Source: Heterocephalus glaber (lineage: Eukaryota; Chordata; Mammalia; Rodentia; Bathyergidae). From it: DNA of 64,000 nt. Positions 33,009 through 48,000 of the stretch are shown one piece after another. Location: the NCBI RefSeq assembly GCF_000247695.1, contig NW_004624742.1, positions 10,817,149-10,881,148 of the forward strand, read 5' to 3'. The translations under genes and the position numbers were made by a program. Position 1 is the first letter of the stretch. Every line of letters starts with the position of its first letter. Under the pieces are notes generated by a model, which was not told where the DNA came from, made no database searches, and saw nothing but the letters and a program-made list of their open reading frames with translations.

Positions 33009-36000
33009 CTACAAAGTAAGATATTTCAAGTTATTAATTATATCAAAAAACAAACACAGCAAACAAACCAGATGTGTATGTAATTTGCTTAAGCTATTCA
33101 TTGTCAAAGGACTTTAAACATTATCAGGAGGTAAGCTTATATAACAAGTTATTTAGTAGGTGAAAATTTAAAATATTTCTGTGATGTTGAATTATATTAA
33201 AGAATTAGCATTTTATAAAGTATCAATATAACCATCTGAAATCCATGGTACATTCATGGTAAACTTTCTCAGTAAGCAACGAGGAATCTGCATCTTGCTG
33301 TGCTATTAGAAGGTGGGTCAACTGATGATATATTTCTCTTCTCACACCCACATCACTTACCTCATCTGCCAGAAGGGACAACTCAGTACTGTTTGCAGCA
33401 TCATAGTCATAGAGAACCCTGGCCTTCCTGCTGCCACTTGACTCCTTAAGGTCAGTGACGTTGGAAGGAGAGGTGATTCCTAGGCCACTGGTTGAAGCCA
33501 TGGCAGAAGAACCAACTGCATTTGATAAAGTAGATGGCACGGGAGTTCCAGAAGTCTGATTGTTGTTAGAAAGATAATTGGATGGAAAACTGTTGAAAAG
33601 AAAACAGTTGATTAGCTATTTCCAAGTGATTAAAGTTCCTTAGTACCACCACTTGGTGGCACTATTTACCTTCTTCCAATTTCCACATTGGAAGATTAAC
33701 AGATGCTACCAATTTACTAATACTTTAGTGACAAAGTGTGTTGTGTAGCTTCTTCTTTCCTCTTGGCCCAATTACACTAGAGACAATTCAGGTGTTATGC
33801 AGATATAAATCCTTGAAAATCTGTTTTAAAGCTGTCCTTTTTATAATATTGACTTAAAATTTTAAAAAACAATGGTTGTTCCCCAGCAGAAAAAATGGTT
33901 TGTGCCAAAAACTTCTATTAGTATGTCTCATTAATTTCTTTCCATTTTTTAATAAAAATTTAAACAAAAATATCAGTGAAAAACTCCTTAAATATTAGAT
34001 ACTAACATAAGAATGAAGCTTTACATTGAAAAAAAATTTGAATCTCTGAACTCATAAAACAACACATTTTTCTATTCATTCAAATGACAAATATTTACTG
34101 ATTATGTACATGTTCAGCACTACTACCACACACTGAAGACAAAAAGATAAAATGATACCATTCACAGATTAAGTGAGGAGGCTGACATTCATGTTATGAC
34201 TGTTATTCAGTCTCAGTGGAAGAATAAGGCAAATTTCAAAAGTTCACTTTATTCTATGTTTTTTAGGGAAAATAAGTTTTATTAAAATGTTTATAAACAA
34301 TGCAAACATAATGAAGATAATATTCCATTTATTTTAAGCTATTATTACCCCAGTACTAAATGGGAAATTGTACAATGGACGGCCTATGACTAATTCAACT
34401 ATTTCAGAAATTATCTATGAAAATTCATATTTAAGGTGCTTCTACTTTCTTCTATGGTGTTGGGGACTGAATCCAGGGCCACTCCTCTGGCATTCCCCAC
34501 TTTAACCACAACTCTATTCTTTCAGTTCCTCAAACCAAAAATTTACACTTCCTGCAGTTCTTGACTCCTCTAAATTTGATGTATATACAGATTATTAGCA
34601 AATCCTGCTGGCTCCAACTGTTAAAAAACCCAGGAACTGACCACTTTCAGAATGACTACCATAATCACCCTACATCCAAACCACCATCATCTTGACTAGA
34701 TTATTGACTAGATTACTGCAAGTCTGTGAGCTTTCACCCATGCTCTCTAACATCTACTCTCAACACAGCAGCCAGCATGATCCTGTAAGAGCCTGAACTA
34801 AAATAGTGTCATTCTTCAGTTTAAAATCGTCCATAGGAAATGGATGCAACTTGAGACCATAATGTTAAGTAAACCAGGTATACAAGCTTATACATTGCAT
34901 AGTTCTTGTATGAGAAACCCAAAGTATAAATAAAGCACAAAATAACAGATAATAGGAAGTAGGGAGATAGAGCTTCCTCAAAGGGGAAGGCAATCAAGAT
35001 GTGAAGAGTGAGGGGAAGGAAGGACAAAAGGTGATAAAAGGAATTAAGATGTGTCACGTACATGGACCAACTCCACACAAGAAAAGTAAGCATTATGTGC
35101 TGCAAATATGCACCAAAAAAAAAAAAAGAAAAAAAGGAAGGGGATCAAATTGGAGGACGGGGGAAGAGGGGAAGGGAAAAAAAAAAGGAATTGAGATGTA
35201 CTATGTATATGTATCAACTCCCCACAAAGAATGTAAACATTATGTACTACACGATTTACTATGAAAAAAAATTGTTTTAAAAATAAAATTGTCCAATGGT
35301 TCCTGATCTTTGAGTTAAGACCAAAGTTTAGACAATAGCTTTAATGCCCTCCATATGTTCTGGCTGCCTGTTTCTTCTATTCATCTCCAGCTAAGTCCTC
35401 CTTGCTGTTCCTTGAACATGCTAGCTACGTTTCTGGCATGTAGCCTCTGCTGGAGTACTTTTCTCTCGGATACCTGCATATTTGCTTTCTTGTATCTTTC
35501 TCTGCTCTCACCAAAGAAGTATTTTGCTGTATTTTTCTCCACAGTATTTATTACCTTCTAGCATTATATAACACACAATTACATACATTTTTTCTGCTTC
35601 CCCACCCCTAAATACAATGTAGGTCCCATGAAGGTAGGGATTTTGGTTACGTTCACAGCATATCCCTTATGGCTAGAATAGTGCACTTTAAAAATTAAAA
35701 GCAAGTTTCTCTGGTGTATGTGTTCTAATGATAAAAATAATTTCTAATTCAGATTTCACTCTAAAATTTAAGACATTTGCTACATTCACTTCATCAGCGA
35801 GCTCTTTATTAATTATTAATAGTAATTAAGCATATTTGTGGAGATTTAAAAATAAGGTCTCTCTCCATGTAGGTGAGTGTATGCACATGCATGTGCATGT
35901 GCACAGGTACAGAGAGGGTTTTTTTTTCCCATTTAGTTTACTGGTACGTTTTAGGTATACAATACAGTTACATTCATCATTGGGAGCTTGTACCTTTACA

Positions 36001-39000
36001 TGATAAATCTTGGTTCTCATATTTTTCCCATTCCTCTGCCCTCCCTTCACCCTCCATTCTTCCCTATTTACAAAGACTTTGTTTTCCATGTTTTCCCTTT
36101 TCTCATATTTTTTCCCCTTCCTTCCTCTTCCCTACCCCTCCCACTTCCCCTACTCCTTTAGACATTTTCTATTTCATGGTATCAATTATACATTGATTCT
36201 TATTTACTTTTAGTTTTTCACACCAGAGAAACTATTCAGTATTTACACGTGTGTCCTATTTATTTCTCTTAAGAGTATGTCCTCAATGTGCATCCACTTA
36301 GCTACAAGTGTCTCCAGTTTCTCATTCTTTATGGCTGAGTAGTACTCCATTTTATAAAAAAATCACATCTTCTTTATCCAGTTTCCAGTTGATGGGCACT
36401 TGGGCTGTTTCCAAGCTTCAGCTATTACAAACTGTGCCACTATAAACATGGGAGTGCATATATCACTGTGGTATCATTCTTTTAATTCTTTTGGGAAGAT
36501 ACCCAGCAGGGGAATAGCTGGGTCAAATGGGACCTGTAGTCCTAGTTCTCTGAGGTATCTCCATACTGATTTCCACAGTGGTTGCACCAGTCTGCACTCC
36601 CACCAACAATGGAGAAGGGTTCCTTTCTCCCCACACCACTGCCAGCATTTGTTATTGGTTGATTTCTTGATAGCAGTCACTCTTTCTGTTGTGAGGTGGA
36701 ATCTCAGCATTGTTTTCATCTGCATCTCTCAAATGACGAGTGACGTTGACCATTTTTTCATATCTTTATTTGTTGCTTTTATTTCTTTGCCTGACAAATG
36801 TCTGTTAATTTCAGATGCCCATTTTTGAATTGGGTCTTTGAATTTGGGGGGGTCTGATTTTTTTCAACCCTTTATATATTCTAGATAGTAGACCTTTGTC
36901 TGAGGTACAGCTGCTTAAATTTTTTTCCCACATTGTAGGTTGTCTCTTAGCTCTGTTGCTGATTTCTCTTGCAATGCAAGAGCTTTTTAATAAGATGAGA
37001 TCCCAGTTGTTGATTCTTTGTGCTAGTTCCCGTGCTACTGAGGTTTTGTACATAAAGTCCTTTCCAATGCCAATGACTTCGAGAGTTCTACCTAACTTAT
37101 CTTCCAGCAAGTTTAGTGTTTCTGTTTTAGTATTTAGATCTTTAATCCACTTCGATTTTAGTTTAGTGCATGGTGAAAGACAGGGGTCTAGTTTTAATCT
37201 TTGTCAAGTTGAAATCCAGTTTTTTCAACACCATTTATTAAAGAGGCTATCTTTCCTCCAGTGAGGATGGTTGGCTCCTTTGTCAAAGATGAGGTAGCTG
37301 AGTATGTCTGGAGTTGTTTCTGCATCTTCTAATCTGTTCCACTGGTCCTCAGATCTGTTTCTTTGCCAGTACCATGCTGTTTTTATCACAGTGGTTTTGT
37401 AGTAACAGTTTCAAGTTGGGGACTGTGATACTCCCTGCCACGACCCTGTTGCCTAGAATTGCTTTTGCTATTCTAGGTCTCTTCTGGTTCCAGATGAACT
37501 TTTGGATTGTTTTCTCTAGTTCTGTGAAATATGCTGTTGGGATTTCAATCAGGATTGCATTGAATCTTTATAGCAGTTTTGGAAGTATGGACATTTTCAC
37601 TATATTGGTTCGTCCTACCCCGGAAACACATATGGTTTTTTTAGGTCTCTAACTGTGGAGGTTAGGTCTCTAAATACTTTAAAGTTTACTAGCCTAATTA
37701 GCCTTTGTTTAGTCACTGAGGTCTATCTTTATCAATTTTTGGGATTAATAGTTTTTTAAAAAGCACTAAAAGGCCATTTTTACCTTCTTTGATGCATTTT
37801 ACTACGAAAATGTCAAATAAGTCACCGACACAATATGTTAAAAGTCTTGCAGTTACTAAAAATAAATACTAATCTTGTGACCTGTCCTTCTGTTTTCTCC
37901 TCATGTAATGTGGATTGTAGTATCCACTTCATCTGGTGGTGAGGATTAAAACAGTCAACATAAATGAGGTGCCTGGAAGAGTTCCTGGGCACAACTCAAC
38001 TCAAGCCCTATGAAGTGACTGGGTTATTCATTTACTACCAACTACAACTACTAACATAACCTGGCTCTACCGTGCAGAAATAGCTTTTCATTTGTTAGTG
38101 TTGATATGAATGATTTGTGAAGCTTCACATTTGAATACTTGTTTTAAAAAGTATACCTTGTAATAAATTAAAGGGCTGAACTTTCCCTCACCTTCCTTAT
38201 CACTGGCCTTTAGCAGCAATATAATTCCTTGAGGGCACAAAAACAAGCTACTCTTTCTTTTCTAGAATAAGAGAACTGGCTTTACTTTGTAATGTTGGAG
38301 CTAATCCTAAAGTGCAGTAATAAACTAATTTTGTATGAATGCCTGGAGGCCAAGCACTTGTGCTATAATGGTAGCAAGAGCAACCTGTCTGGTATACTCC
38401 TAAAGTCTGAGGAGAAAGTAGAAAGGAATTATTAAGGCTTGAGTTTAAAATAGTTGTTAATGACATGGGGATTAAAGTGGTAGTCTGATTTCAGATACAA
38501 ATATCACTAACAAAACATCAAAAACTGTGGTTCACGAACTTAATTCTTCCCATAATTCTAGTCTCAGAATTTGTTCATCAACTCTTATTAGATAAGAAGC
38601 TACAACTCATTTTTAAAATCTAAAATTGGATTTGCCGATGTGTCTAATTTTGTTCTAGGTCTAGTTCTGAAAGATTAATATGCTTAAAACATCATCAAAG
38701 TGACCTTTCAAATATCTCAGTTTTTGAAACAACTTATCTTGATATTCTTCTTTCAAATGGCAGATATCACTTTTCTGTTTTAATCATTATATAAATTCTA
38801 AAGTGCTTTCCATAACTAACTGACTTTTAAGACCATTCATAGTGTGACCCTGCTTAACCCCTCTAGTGTCATCTAATATGCCATTCTTACCTTCACCGTT
38901 ATGCTCTAACGAGAAGAACTACTGTCAGTTTCCCAAATCTGCCACTCTCTCGTTCCTCCAGTGTTTTTACATAAATGTTTTAAATTTGCCTGGAATATTC

Positions 39001-42000
39001 AGCCTGCTGTTTTCTTGTCCAGCTATGGCTTGTATCCCTCCCTAGACTTTAAATGTTGTGAAAGAGGAAATCATATTTGCCCTGTATGTTATTTCTAGTA
39101 TCACCTTACAATGCGAGCTCCATAAAGGTAACCATTTTGCCTGTTTTGTTTGCTGATGTAACTGCAGAATATAAAGTGCTAGGTATGTTGCAGATATGCT
39201 ACAAATATTTGATAAATGAATGACTGAGCTATATACTTTATATATTATCATTTTGCTTTAAAATACATTAACAAAGTCAGAATAATCATGTCAGTGGGCT
39301 TAAGCGCTTACAGAATAGTCCAAAACTTCTTTTCCTCTTTACTAAGTACAGCGGTACCTCAGTTCACCAACTTGACTATTTCCATGCTTCGGGTCGCAAA
39401 CTGAGTTGGATGAGAACCAAATCAAATTCAATGGTTAGGCTGAACTTAAATGTGATTCGGTTCTCATCCAACTGCTGTGGGACCAGAATCGTGGAGAGAA
39501 TCAAGTTTGTGAATCAAGGTACTGCTGTAATTAACACATATAAAATAGTTTATCTTTAAGGACAACTATGTGTTGACCAACAGTAAAAAAGTATGCAGTA
39601 GCAAAAGAAAAGCAAAACCTCACTAGAAGCTTTCTTTATATGTCACTAAAAAGGTATTCACTTACCTTCTTATCTCTAGTAATATCCTTCTGAGCCAGAA
39701 AAGCTCAAAATGTTTGTTATCTCAGAAGTTTGACACTTCCATTTAAAAAAACCCTCAATTCTGTGCAAGCTCAAAGGCTCCAGTTCTTCTAATCATCCCT
39801 GCTAATAGTCCATAAGCAAAAAACTGCATTTATCTCTTCTCTTATCTAAGACTTCAATATGTGAAAAGGCAATTACTACCTTCCCAGTTGTTTCTGGAGA
39901 TCTAGCATGTACTGGTAACACTGTGCATAGTAAGTCATCTGGGCTTCTACAAAGTCATTCAGACAGCGAAGATGATGAGCCTGTAAAGGGAAGTTATAGT
40001 CAGTTCTTAGTTCTCAAAGTGGTAAATGCTAAGAGGGGACGAAGTACAACATTGTAATAAAGGAGAATCATTATAATAAAGGATGCTAGAAAGTATCTAG
40101 CATCTTACTAATAACAAATTGTTTAGCCAATGAAAGCCAACAAAAGTATCTGATGAGGGTGGGAGAAGTAGGTGATGAGATGTAAGCAAAAGTTTAAAAT
40201 ATTTCTTCACATATCTTTAGCACCACAATTTAAATTTCCATAACAAATGACTGAAAAGGAAGTTCAGTCTTTACTCCAAGTTGCCTCAGAATGATCAGAT
40301 GTCTTTGTTCTAGATGGATTTTCAAGGAATGAACACTCACATGTGTACTGCTGATTCCCTCTAGCAGAAGTCTGGTAATCTCAGCCTGACGATCAAACTC
40401 ACTTTGAGTTATTCTTAATTCCTGTTCAGACTTAAATTAGGACACAGTTTTAGAATCTCATTGGAAGACTTAGACCATTTTATATAAATTCTATTAGGCA
40501 GTTAAAAAAATCCCTCAAACAAATCCTAAATTATAATCTGGCAATTCTCCAATTCTGCTTTTGTGACATCTAAACTGGTTCCTGGATTTTAGACCGTAAC
40601 TTTTCTGTATTACTCAACCTCAAAAGAAATGATTCCTTACTAGCACTTCATTCAGAATTTATCAATGCCAAAGCCCAATGACATACTCATAGGAACCAAG
40701 AAAACCTACTATGGACAGTTAAGATATTTTCTAGCTTCAATTCTGCCAAGTTTCATATTTTACAAAATCTGAAGAGTAGCACAGTTTCACAGATATAATA
40801 TTATTCTTAAAAATTCTCAACTATTACTATACTTTTTAAACAACAATCTTCAACTTCAGATACAAAAGACTTTAGAGTGAAGCAATAGGATTTCTGCTTG
40901 TTTAGTTACCAAACACTTGTTAGGAACAATTCTTTGGTTTCTTCAAATACTTCTTTGCTCTACATTTTACATGTTGTTCTTTTAAATTTTCTTTCTAAAC
41001 TATACATAAAATAGGCCTTAAGCAGAAATATTATGTTACAATTAGGGAAAAAAGTTTTCTTAAAATTTATGATTGACCTTCAGTCAGTGTTACGCTGATC
41101 AACTGATTTTTAAGGAAAAAGGAAAAGCTCTAACATCCTGGTTTTCATGATAAAATACTCCTGCCACGGCTAATTTCCCACTACCAATGTCAAGCCACTG
41201 ACTTTGAAGTTAGATGGGAAGAGATGTATAGAATATGATACCACTACTGGTTTCAAACGTTGATACATTTAGTGCTGGGACAAAATAGTGCAGTGAAAAA
41301 TTAACAAGCTCTAGGGCCGGGGATTTAGCTCAGTGATTCTGTTGCCTGCCTCTCAAGTGCAAGGTCCCAAGTTCAATCCCTGGTACAAAAAAAAAAAAAA
41401 GGCTCTAAAAATAATAAATACTAGCATAAAATATCTTAAAACTTTTTTTTTTTTTTTGGTACCGGAGATTGAACTCGGGTCCTTGTGCTTGCGCAGCAGG
41501 CAGCGAAACCACTGAGCTAAATCCCTGGCTTAAAACTTTTAATTAGAACTTGCTGGTAATAAAGTGGAGAGGAAAAAATAAAACTTCACTCACAGCTCAT
41601 TCAAAATAATTAACTCCCCTTCAATCATCTTTGGTAACAATGCCATGATTATATTTTTTACTCCCTCGCTAGCATACATAGCTTTCCTCCCTATGTAAAT
41701 GTTATTTATAATATTTTCAAGATGTAGTAAGTATGAACAAGGTCAGAATTTTAACGTGGAATTTCATGCCGCCTCTCCACCTCCTTCACTCTTGGATGGC
41801 AATTGTTAACCTAGTGAGCCAGTCAAGAAAGAAACAGCACAAAGCAGACAGTTGCTATAATATCCCAATAGCAACAGGCCTGGAAAAGGGGACTAAGAAC
41901 TGACGACTAGATTGGATTTATTTATGAACATGAGCTTGAATTATTCAGTAAAAAAAAAGGAGTGAAGTGAAATTTGAATAAAACAAGAATACTTTCGAAG

Positions 42001-45000
42001 GCTAAAGTCAGATTCTCTAGAAGCTAGAATGAAGCAGAAAAAAAATCCCAGAAGAAAAGAATGTTCTTCTCAAGGAAAGCATCAGGAAAATCAATCACTT
42101 CAGTGTTACCTTTGTACTATTTACGCTTCTATGTGGTTGAATACAAATGACTTTAATAGAAAAAATTGCAGTAAACCAAAATAATGAGCTTCAGAAGTAA
42201 ATTCGGCTAGTTCCATGTGGGTCTTTGTGAAAATACCATTCAATTTAATGGCTGTTTGTAGAAATAGCAAAAAACCTCTACTATATGGCAATGTTTCTTA
42301 AGATGTAAAAGACTAAGACAGCAGGTTGAAGAGAGCAGGAAGCTTGATAGTGAAGTGGAAATAAGGTTTTAATGCTAAAAATACTGAATAAAAGTAATAA
42401 ATAATCTCAATAGGGACAAGGAATCAGCCATCTAGGTTTGAATAAAATTTAATTTCTGTTGCGGTATTTTTTGGGTACTGGAGACCGAACTTGGGACCTT
42501 GCGCTTGCAAGGCAGGCAGTGGCACCACTGAGCTAAATCCCTGGCAAAATTTAATATTTAATTGTGAAGAAAGGCACCACAGAGCTTATCAACTCAGTCT
42601 TCTAAACAATCTAGACTTTTTATTTAGGCAAAGTAAATGATAGGAAAGGAATGATTCTCACTGTTTGAACAAATTTCAGTAGATGTTTGGGGTGGATGTA
42701 AACATAGTTGAATGTCTCAAACTGTCTATTATTTCTGACACATACAACTGGGCTGAGAAGCTAAGGAAATTTAAGTTAGGTTCACTAAAATCAGCTTATG
42801 CAGGAAGAAAATGATCTATATTGGAAAGGTAGATGAGAAAGGCTTATTTATTGTTTATGGTGCTGGTGACCAAACTCAGGGCCTTGAGCATAATAGGCAA
42901 TTGCTCTGCCACTGAGCTATAGCTCCTAGCCCTGAGAAAGATGTAAAGACAATGAATTTAAACAGCTAATATTCTGTCCTCTGGAATATCTTATTCTCTG
43001 ATTTAATTTTGTAACTAAAAGTGTAAGTTTTAGGAAAAGAGCTACTAAGAATTATTGTTACTGGAATACTTGATTGAGACTAAATGACAGCACAACACTA
43101 AGTAAACAGGGAGGGTTCTTTTCAGATGTAACTTGGAAAATGTGCAATAACTTACTGCTCTGTGATAATAGATTGGATATCTGTAAGAAATTTTGGTCAC
43201 ACTTCTGAGGCATTTGCTTTAACGATCTTGGCTGGTGTTAATTATGTTTTCTATAGGCTTAAATCTTATTCCAGGAATATGAAGTTTTAAAGTTTATATA
43301 TTTTTAAATTATAAAAATGAAAGGAGTTTTAAAAAATCTCTTCAAATCCATTTTGATATATTTCCCTAATATTTTATATATCTATACAATATAAACATTT
43401 GTTTTATTACTTTCTTCCCATTTATTATATCAATTATTTCCCAAACTTATAGAAGGTGCAAATCAAGTCAAAAACTTTTTTGGTGTACATGTATGTCAAC
43501 CAAAGGGAAAACATTTGGGTTTCTTGTTCAAACTACATTCTCTCCCATGTTGCTCTGCCCCTTTTTCATGCTAGAGGTTCAGGAAGAAATCAGAAGCCAG
43601 GGTAGAACCATATAATAAGTAAATGAAAATATTCCAGAGGGGGATGAGAGCCTGAACAAAGAATTACACTCAATTTTTAAGTTGTAGAATCAATAGCTCA
43701 GTATCCTATGCATGAAACAGGCTGCATAATCAGCATCTCACAATGTTAGAAAATAGTTAAAGTTTATAAGCCATTAAAGTCCCCCGGCCATAATTAGCAC
43801 CTGCCCTCAATCTCCAGTTCCATCCTCATTTGGAAGTCAGGTTTTGGTAGGCCTTAGAATTGGAGAATAAATGAAAAATGCTTCTAAAGACCTAAAAGAG
43901 AATTTCAAACAAATCTGCATTGAAGTTAAAATAATTTTATTTTTTAAATTCTTGCTTTATTACTTGATTTTCCAGCTCAGAGAAGATTAGAAATGGTAAC
44001 ACAAGTAGAGGAACTGCTAGCAGTCTGACATTGAGGGAAATAGACAAAAACAATGGATCCAATTGTTACATCATACAATAATGGATATTCATAATAATGA
44101 CCTTAACTGTAAAATGAAATACTTGCTATCCTGTGTTTAATACAGCAGTAAAGTACATTTTTTAGAGACATTTTCTGCTAAAGTGAGAATAAATAGCTTT
44201 GGTGATAAAGAGAAGCTCTGGTTACCTAATGTTAACTATATCACATCTAAAATATCTGCCATTTAAAAAAATTATCAATGAATAAATCACATATGTCATC
44301 GGCCTCCTGGAAAGGCATTGTATGATTTTACCACTTGATTAACAGGTATCTAGGATTTATCATGATATGTGCAAATCACATCTCTGCAACATTGTGTGGA
44401 GCTGCTATTGGCCAAACAGACCTAAACATTACCATACATTTCAAATTTTAAAAGATACAGTAACACAGACCATGACTGGTCACATAGTTGTCACCTAACA
44501 AATATTTACTGAATGAATGGCAATTAAATTCTTGTTTCATAATTCTGTCATGTAATAATTTACTTACTTTTGTTACTTCCTCTGCCCAAATCTAGCCAGC
44601 ATTAAAAATTAGAGAAAAATATAGAGCATGAAAGAAAGTTGGGATTTAACATTTTCTACAACTTAGGAGAGAAAAATATAGGAATTTTAATTCAAATGGC
44701 ATACTCTGCTTTCTCCAAATCATATTATAAGATTAAACACAGTAGTAACTCAGTCAGTGCAGCTCAACATATTGTCAAAATATGCCTTTTTTTTTTTAGT
44801 ATGCCTTTTGTATATATCAATACTATCAATTTTAAAATATGCTAATTTTATAAATTAATAAGAATAACCATTTTCCCAAACTGGGAATATTTAATTTGTC
44901 ATAGTTCTAGTTTTCTCATCTATAAAATGAGGTTTGGGCTAAATGAATTCTAATTTCTCTTTCAGGTATAAACTCTAGAATTCTAGTAAATAAAAATAAA

Positions 45001-48000
45001 GCAAGGATAAAAGAACACCAACTGTCACTGATAAAGCTTTTCTTTGGAGAAAACTATAAACTTGAAATAAAATGAATTTTAAAATAACCATAGCTAAACA
45101 TATCTTACTATAAGCAGATGATAGTAGTAGTAAAACAACACTTAGTGGAGGAAACAAAGGTCCTGCTAATTATTTAGGATATTTTCTACCTAACACAAAA
45201 GAAAAACTATGATTTGTATACTAAATTAGTAATGACTCACACTTTTCATTTATCTATACAAAGGACAATGGAAATAAGTGCATTCTCTTGCTAAGAAAAG
45301 CCCTAATTTAGTCAAGATTTCAATAATCGTAGTATAAAAAAAGAAAGACTTTTCTTCTGCTTTTAGTTCAATGCTAATGGAATAAGAGCAGTCAATTAAT
45401 TGCCAATTTATTATTAACTGAACTGCAGACCTGTCACTTTTAGTGGAAGCAATGTGTCTAGGAGTACCAAATACAACCAATTTTTATCAGCTAACATACG
45501 AACTGTCTGCTTAAAACTTATTTCATTAAAATTAAAAACTTTAATAATGTGTCAAAAATTTCTTCAAACTGAACTCAATATACACATTAGATATTATAAA
45601 ACACCTTTTATTCTCTATGCTTCCTGCAGGCTATCATCATTTTTAATTTTCCATGAGTTAGCACTGCATGTGGAATGGGTCTGGCCACTACAGGAATACC
45701 TAACGTACTTGAGTTTATCTTAGCCTGTAATGGCCAAAGAAAATAATTCTATATTGAGTTTGAGTAACAAAAAGACAAATGTTGAAGCTACTGAGAGGCA
45801 AAATCAATTTGTGTACCTTTATCTTCCTTTAAGTAAGATAAATGTTACTTTCCTTCACCAAAAATGATAATCTGAAGTGCCAGTTTACCATCTTTCACTG
45901 ACTGTAAAAACGCAGTACAATAAATCTATGATTCTAAAATCTGTATTTGGTATAATCAATACATTTGACAATTAAAATATAGTGTTTTTTCTTCAAGTTC
46001 CACTATCACTTCAGCTAGTACTTTTTCCTACACATAAACAAATTCATGGCTTCAACAATTTTACATGCAGCTAATAGCAAGAGAAGGCACTTTAGTCAAG
46101 ATGTAGAAAACACAGTAGGCCAACAAACCTTCAGCCATTTTACATGCAGGAAGTTGAGCATGTAAGAGAAATTTACCATAATGTTATCTCCTTCAAGGCG
46201 AGCTGAGTTTAGTTGCTTAAATACATAGGTAAAGACAAAGAACACAGTATACCAATGAACACAGTGGAACAGTTACTTCTGCACAATAAAAGCACACACT
46301 AAACAAGTATGGAAAGAGCTGATGTTTCTTATACTTTAAAGATCCAAATTTTCAAAACAAAATGGTTGATGTTAGGCCAGAAGTGGTGGCGCACACCTGT
46401 AATCCTAGCACTCGGGAGGCAGAGGCAGGGGGAATCAATGAGTTTGAAGCCAGCCTGGGCTACAGAGTGAGTTCAAGGCCAGCCTGAACTACATAGTGAG
46501 ACCCTGTCTCAAAATTTTTTTAAAAAGGTTGATGTTTAATTTTAAATTAGAATCATTTAGGAAATCTCATCACTATAAAAACTGCCAATTAACTAAAAAT
46601 TTCATTAAATCTCCACCCATGAAAGCCCTGGGACTATCCTCAATTATCCTACTTAAAGGTCATTTTTACTTGGTATATGTACAATGCCTTCAGCCATGTT
46701 TAAGTGTGTTGAGGGAACATGTGCTATGTGAAGTATTTGAAGAAGTATTTTCCATCAAATTTAGATGCTCCAAAATCACAGTCTAAATCTCTAAATATTG
46801 GAGAACTATAAAACCAGCCATTTTCTTTCCCTTAAACTGTAAAATAATTTTTTAAAAGTTTATATTAGACTAAGATTAGGTTAATAAAGACGAGTGCCTT
46901 ATAATTTAAATGCATGAATTATGCTTTGTCCTTGCTTCTCTGACATGTTTTATCTATAAACTATTTTAAAACTCTTTTTTTAATTCATTTTGAAACAAAG
47001 TATGTTTTCTGTTTTTTGCTCAACTGGTATACCTTAAGAAGTACCTTTTACATTGCTTTGCCATTCTTCAACATGCTAACTAGTAAAACACTAGTTAGTA
47101 TAGCAGCAATATTGGACACAGGCAGATTTTTTTACCTATGGGGCTAAATCATAAAAAAAAGTTTAACTTAGTATACTGGATTGTGGATTAAAGGTAACAA
47201 AGATTTTTTATTATTTATCTATGATCCCCTTCTCAGCAGAGTACCTTATATACAAGTAGGACTCAAATACAGAACTTACAAAGAGGATACAGGAAACTAG
47301 TAAATAAAATTTTAAAAACAGTGCTGATATGCACGTGTCCCAAACTTTACTAGTACAGGAATAACTAGTCACATAATAATTTAAGCAAATTTATAAAGTA
47401 GTGAAATCAAAGTCTAGGGTTAGATCCAACTGGGAACCAAGAACTATGTCAGGAAAAAAAAAGAAAAAAAGCCAGGGGTGGTGGCAAACACTTTTAATAC
47501 CAACACTCTGGGAGGCTGAGGCAAGATGACCAAAAGTTTGAACTCAGCCTGGGAAACTCAGTGACATAATGAGATCCTTTCTCAAAAATAAAGGGGGTGA
47601 GGTGGGGAAGTAAACCTAACTTCCTTTCTAAAAAAATTTTTTTTTAGGGGCTGGGGATTTAGCTTAGTGGTTCCGCTGCCTGCCTCACAAGCACAAGGTC
47701 CCAAGTTTGATCCCTGGTACTAAAAAAAAAAATTTTTTTAGCTGGGTGTGGTGGTACATGCCTGTAATCCCAGCACTCGGGAGACTGAGGCAGGAGGATC
47801 ACCAGTTTGAGGCCAGGCTGGGCTATGTATATACGGTAATGAGTTCAAGGGGAGCCTCAACTACATAGGCCCTGTGTCTCAAACACACAAAAAAAGAAAG
47901 AAATTTTAAAGTTTTTATTAGTACATACATTTTTGTAGTACCTAATGATTACATTCATAGTGGCGCATTGGTACATATACTTTTTACTTTCCCTTCCCCT

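Larger units (their letters stand above)
33590..39879 (-). other. SH3GLB1 intron between the last N-BAR exon and the linker/SH3 exon
   Basis: A 6.3-kb intron. It contains a full L1 3' UTR with tandem duplication (about 34.83-35.28 kb, plus strand), a truncated L1 on the minus strand (35.93-37.65 kb), an L2 end (39.05-39.23 kb) and a TIR miniature element (39349-39527). No further exon was found. Confidence 0.8.

Noticed and set aside
36400..37652. Several plus-strand frames of 100-142 codons
   Set aside because: They are antisense shadows of an L1 ORF2 remnant on the minus strand.
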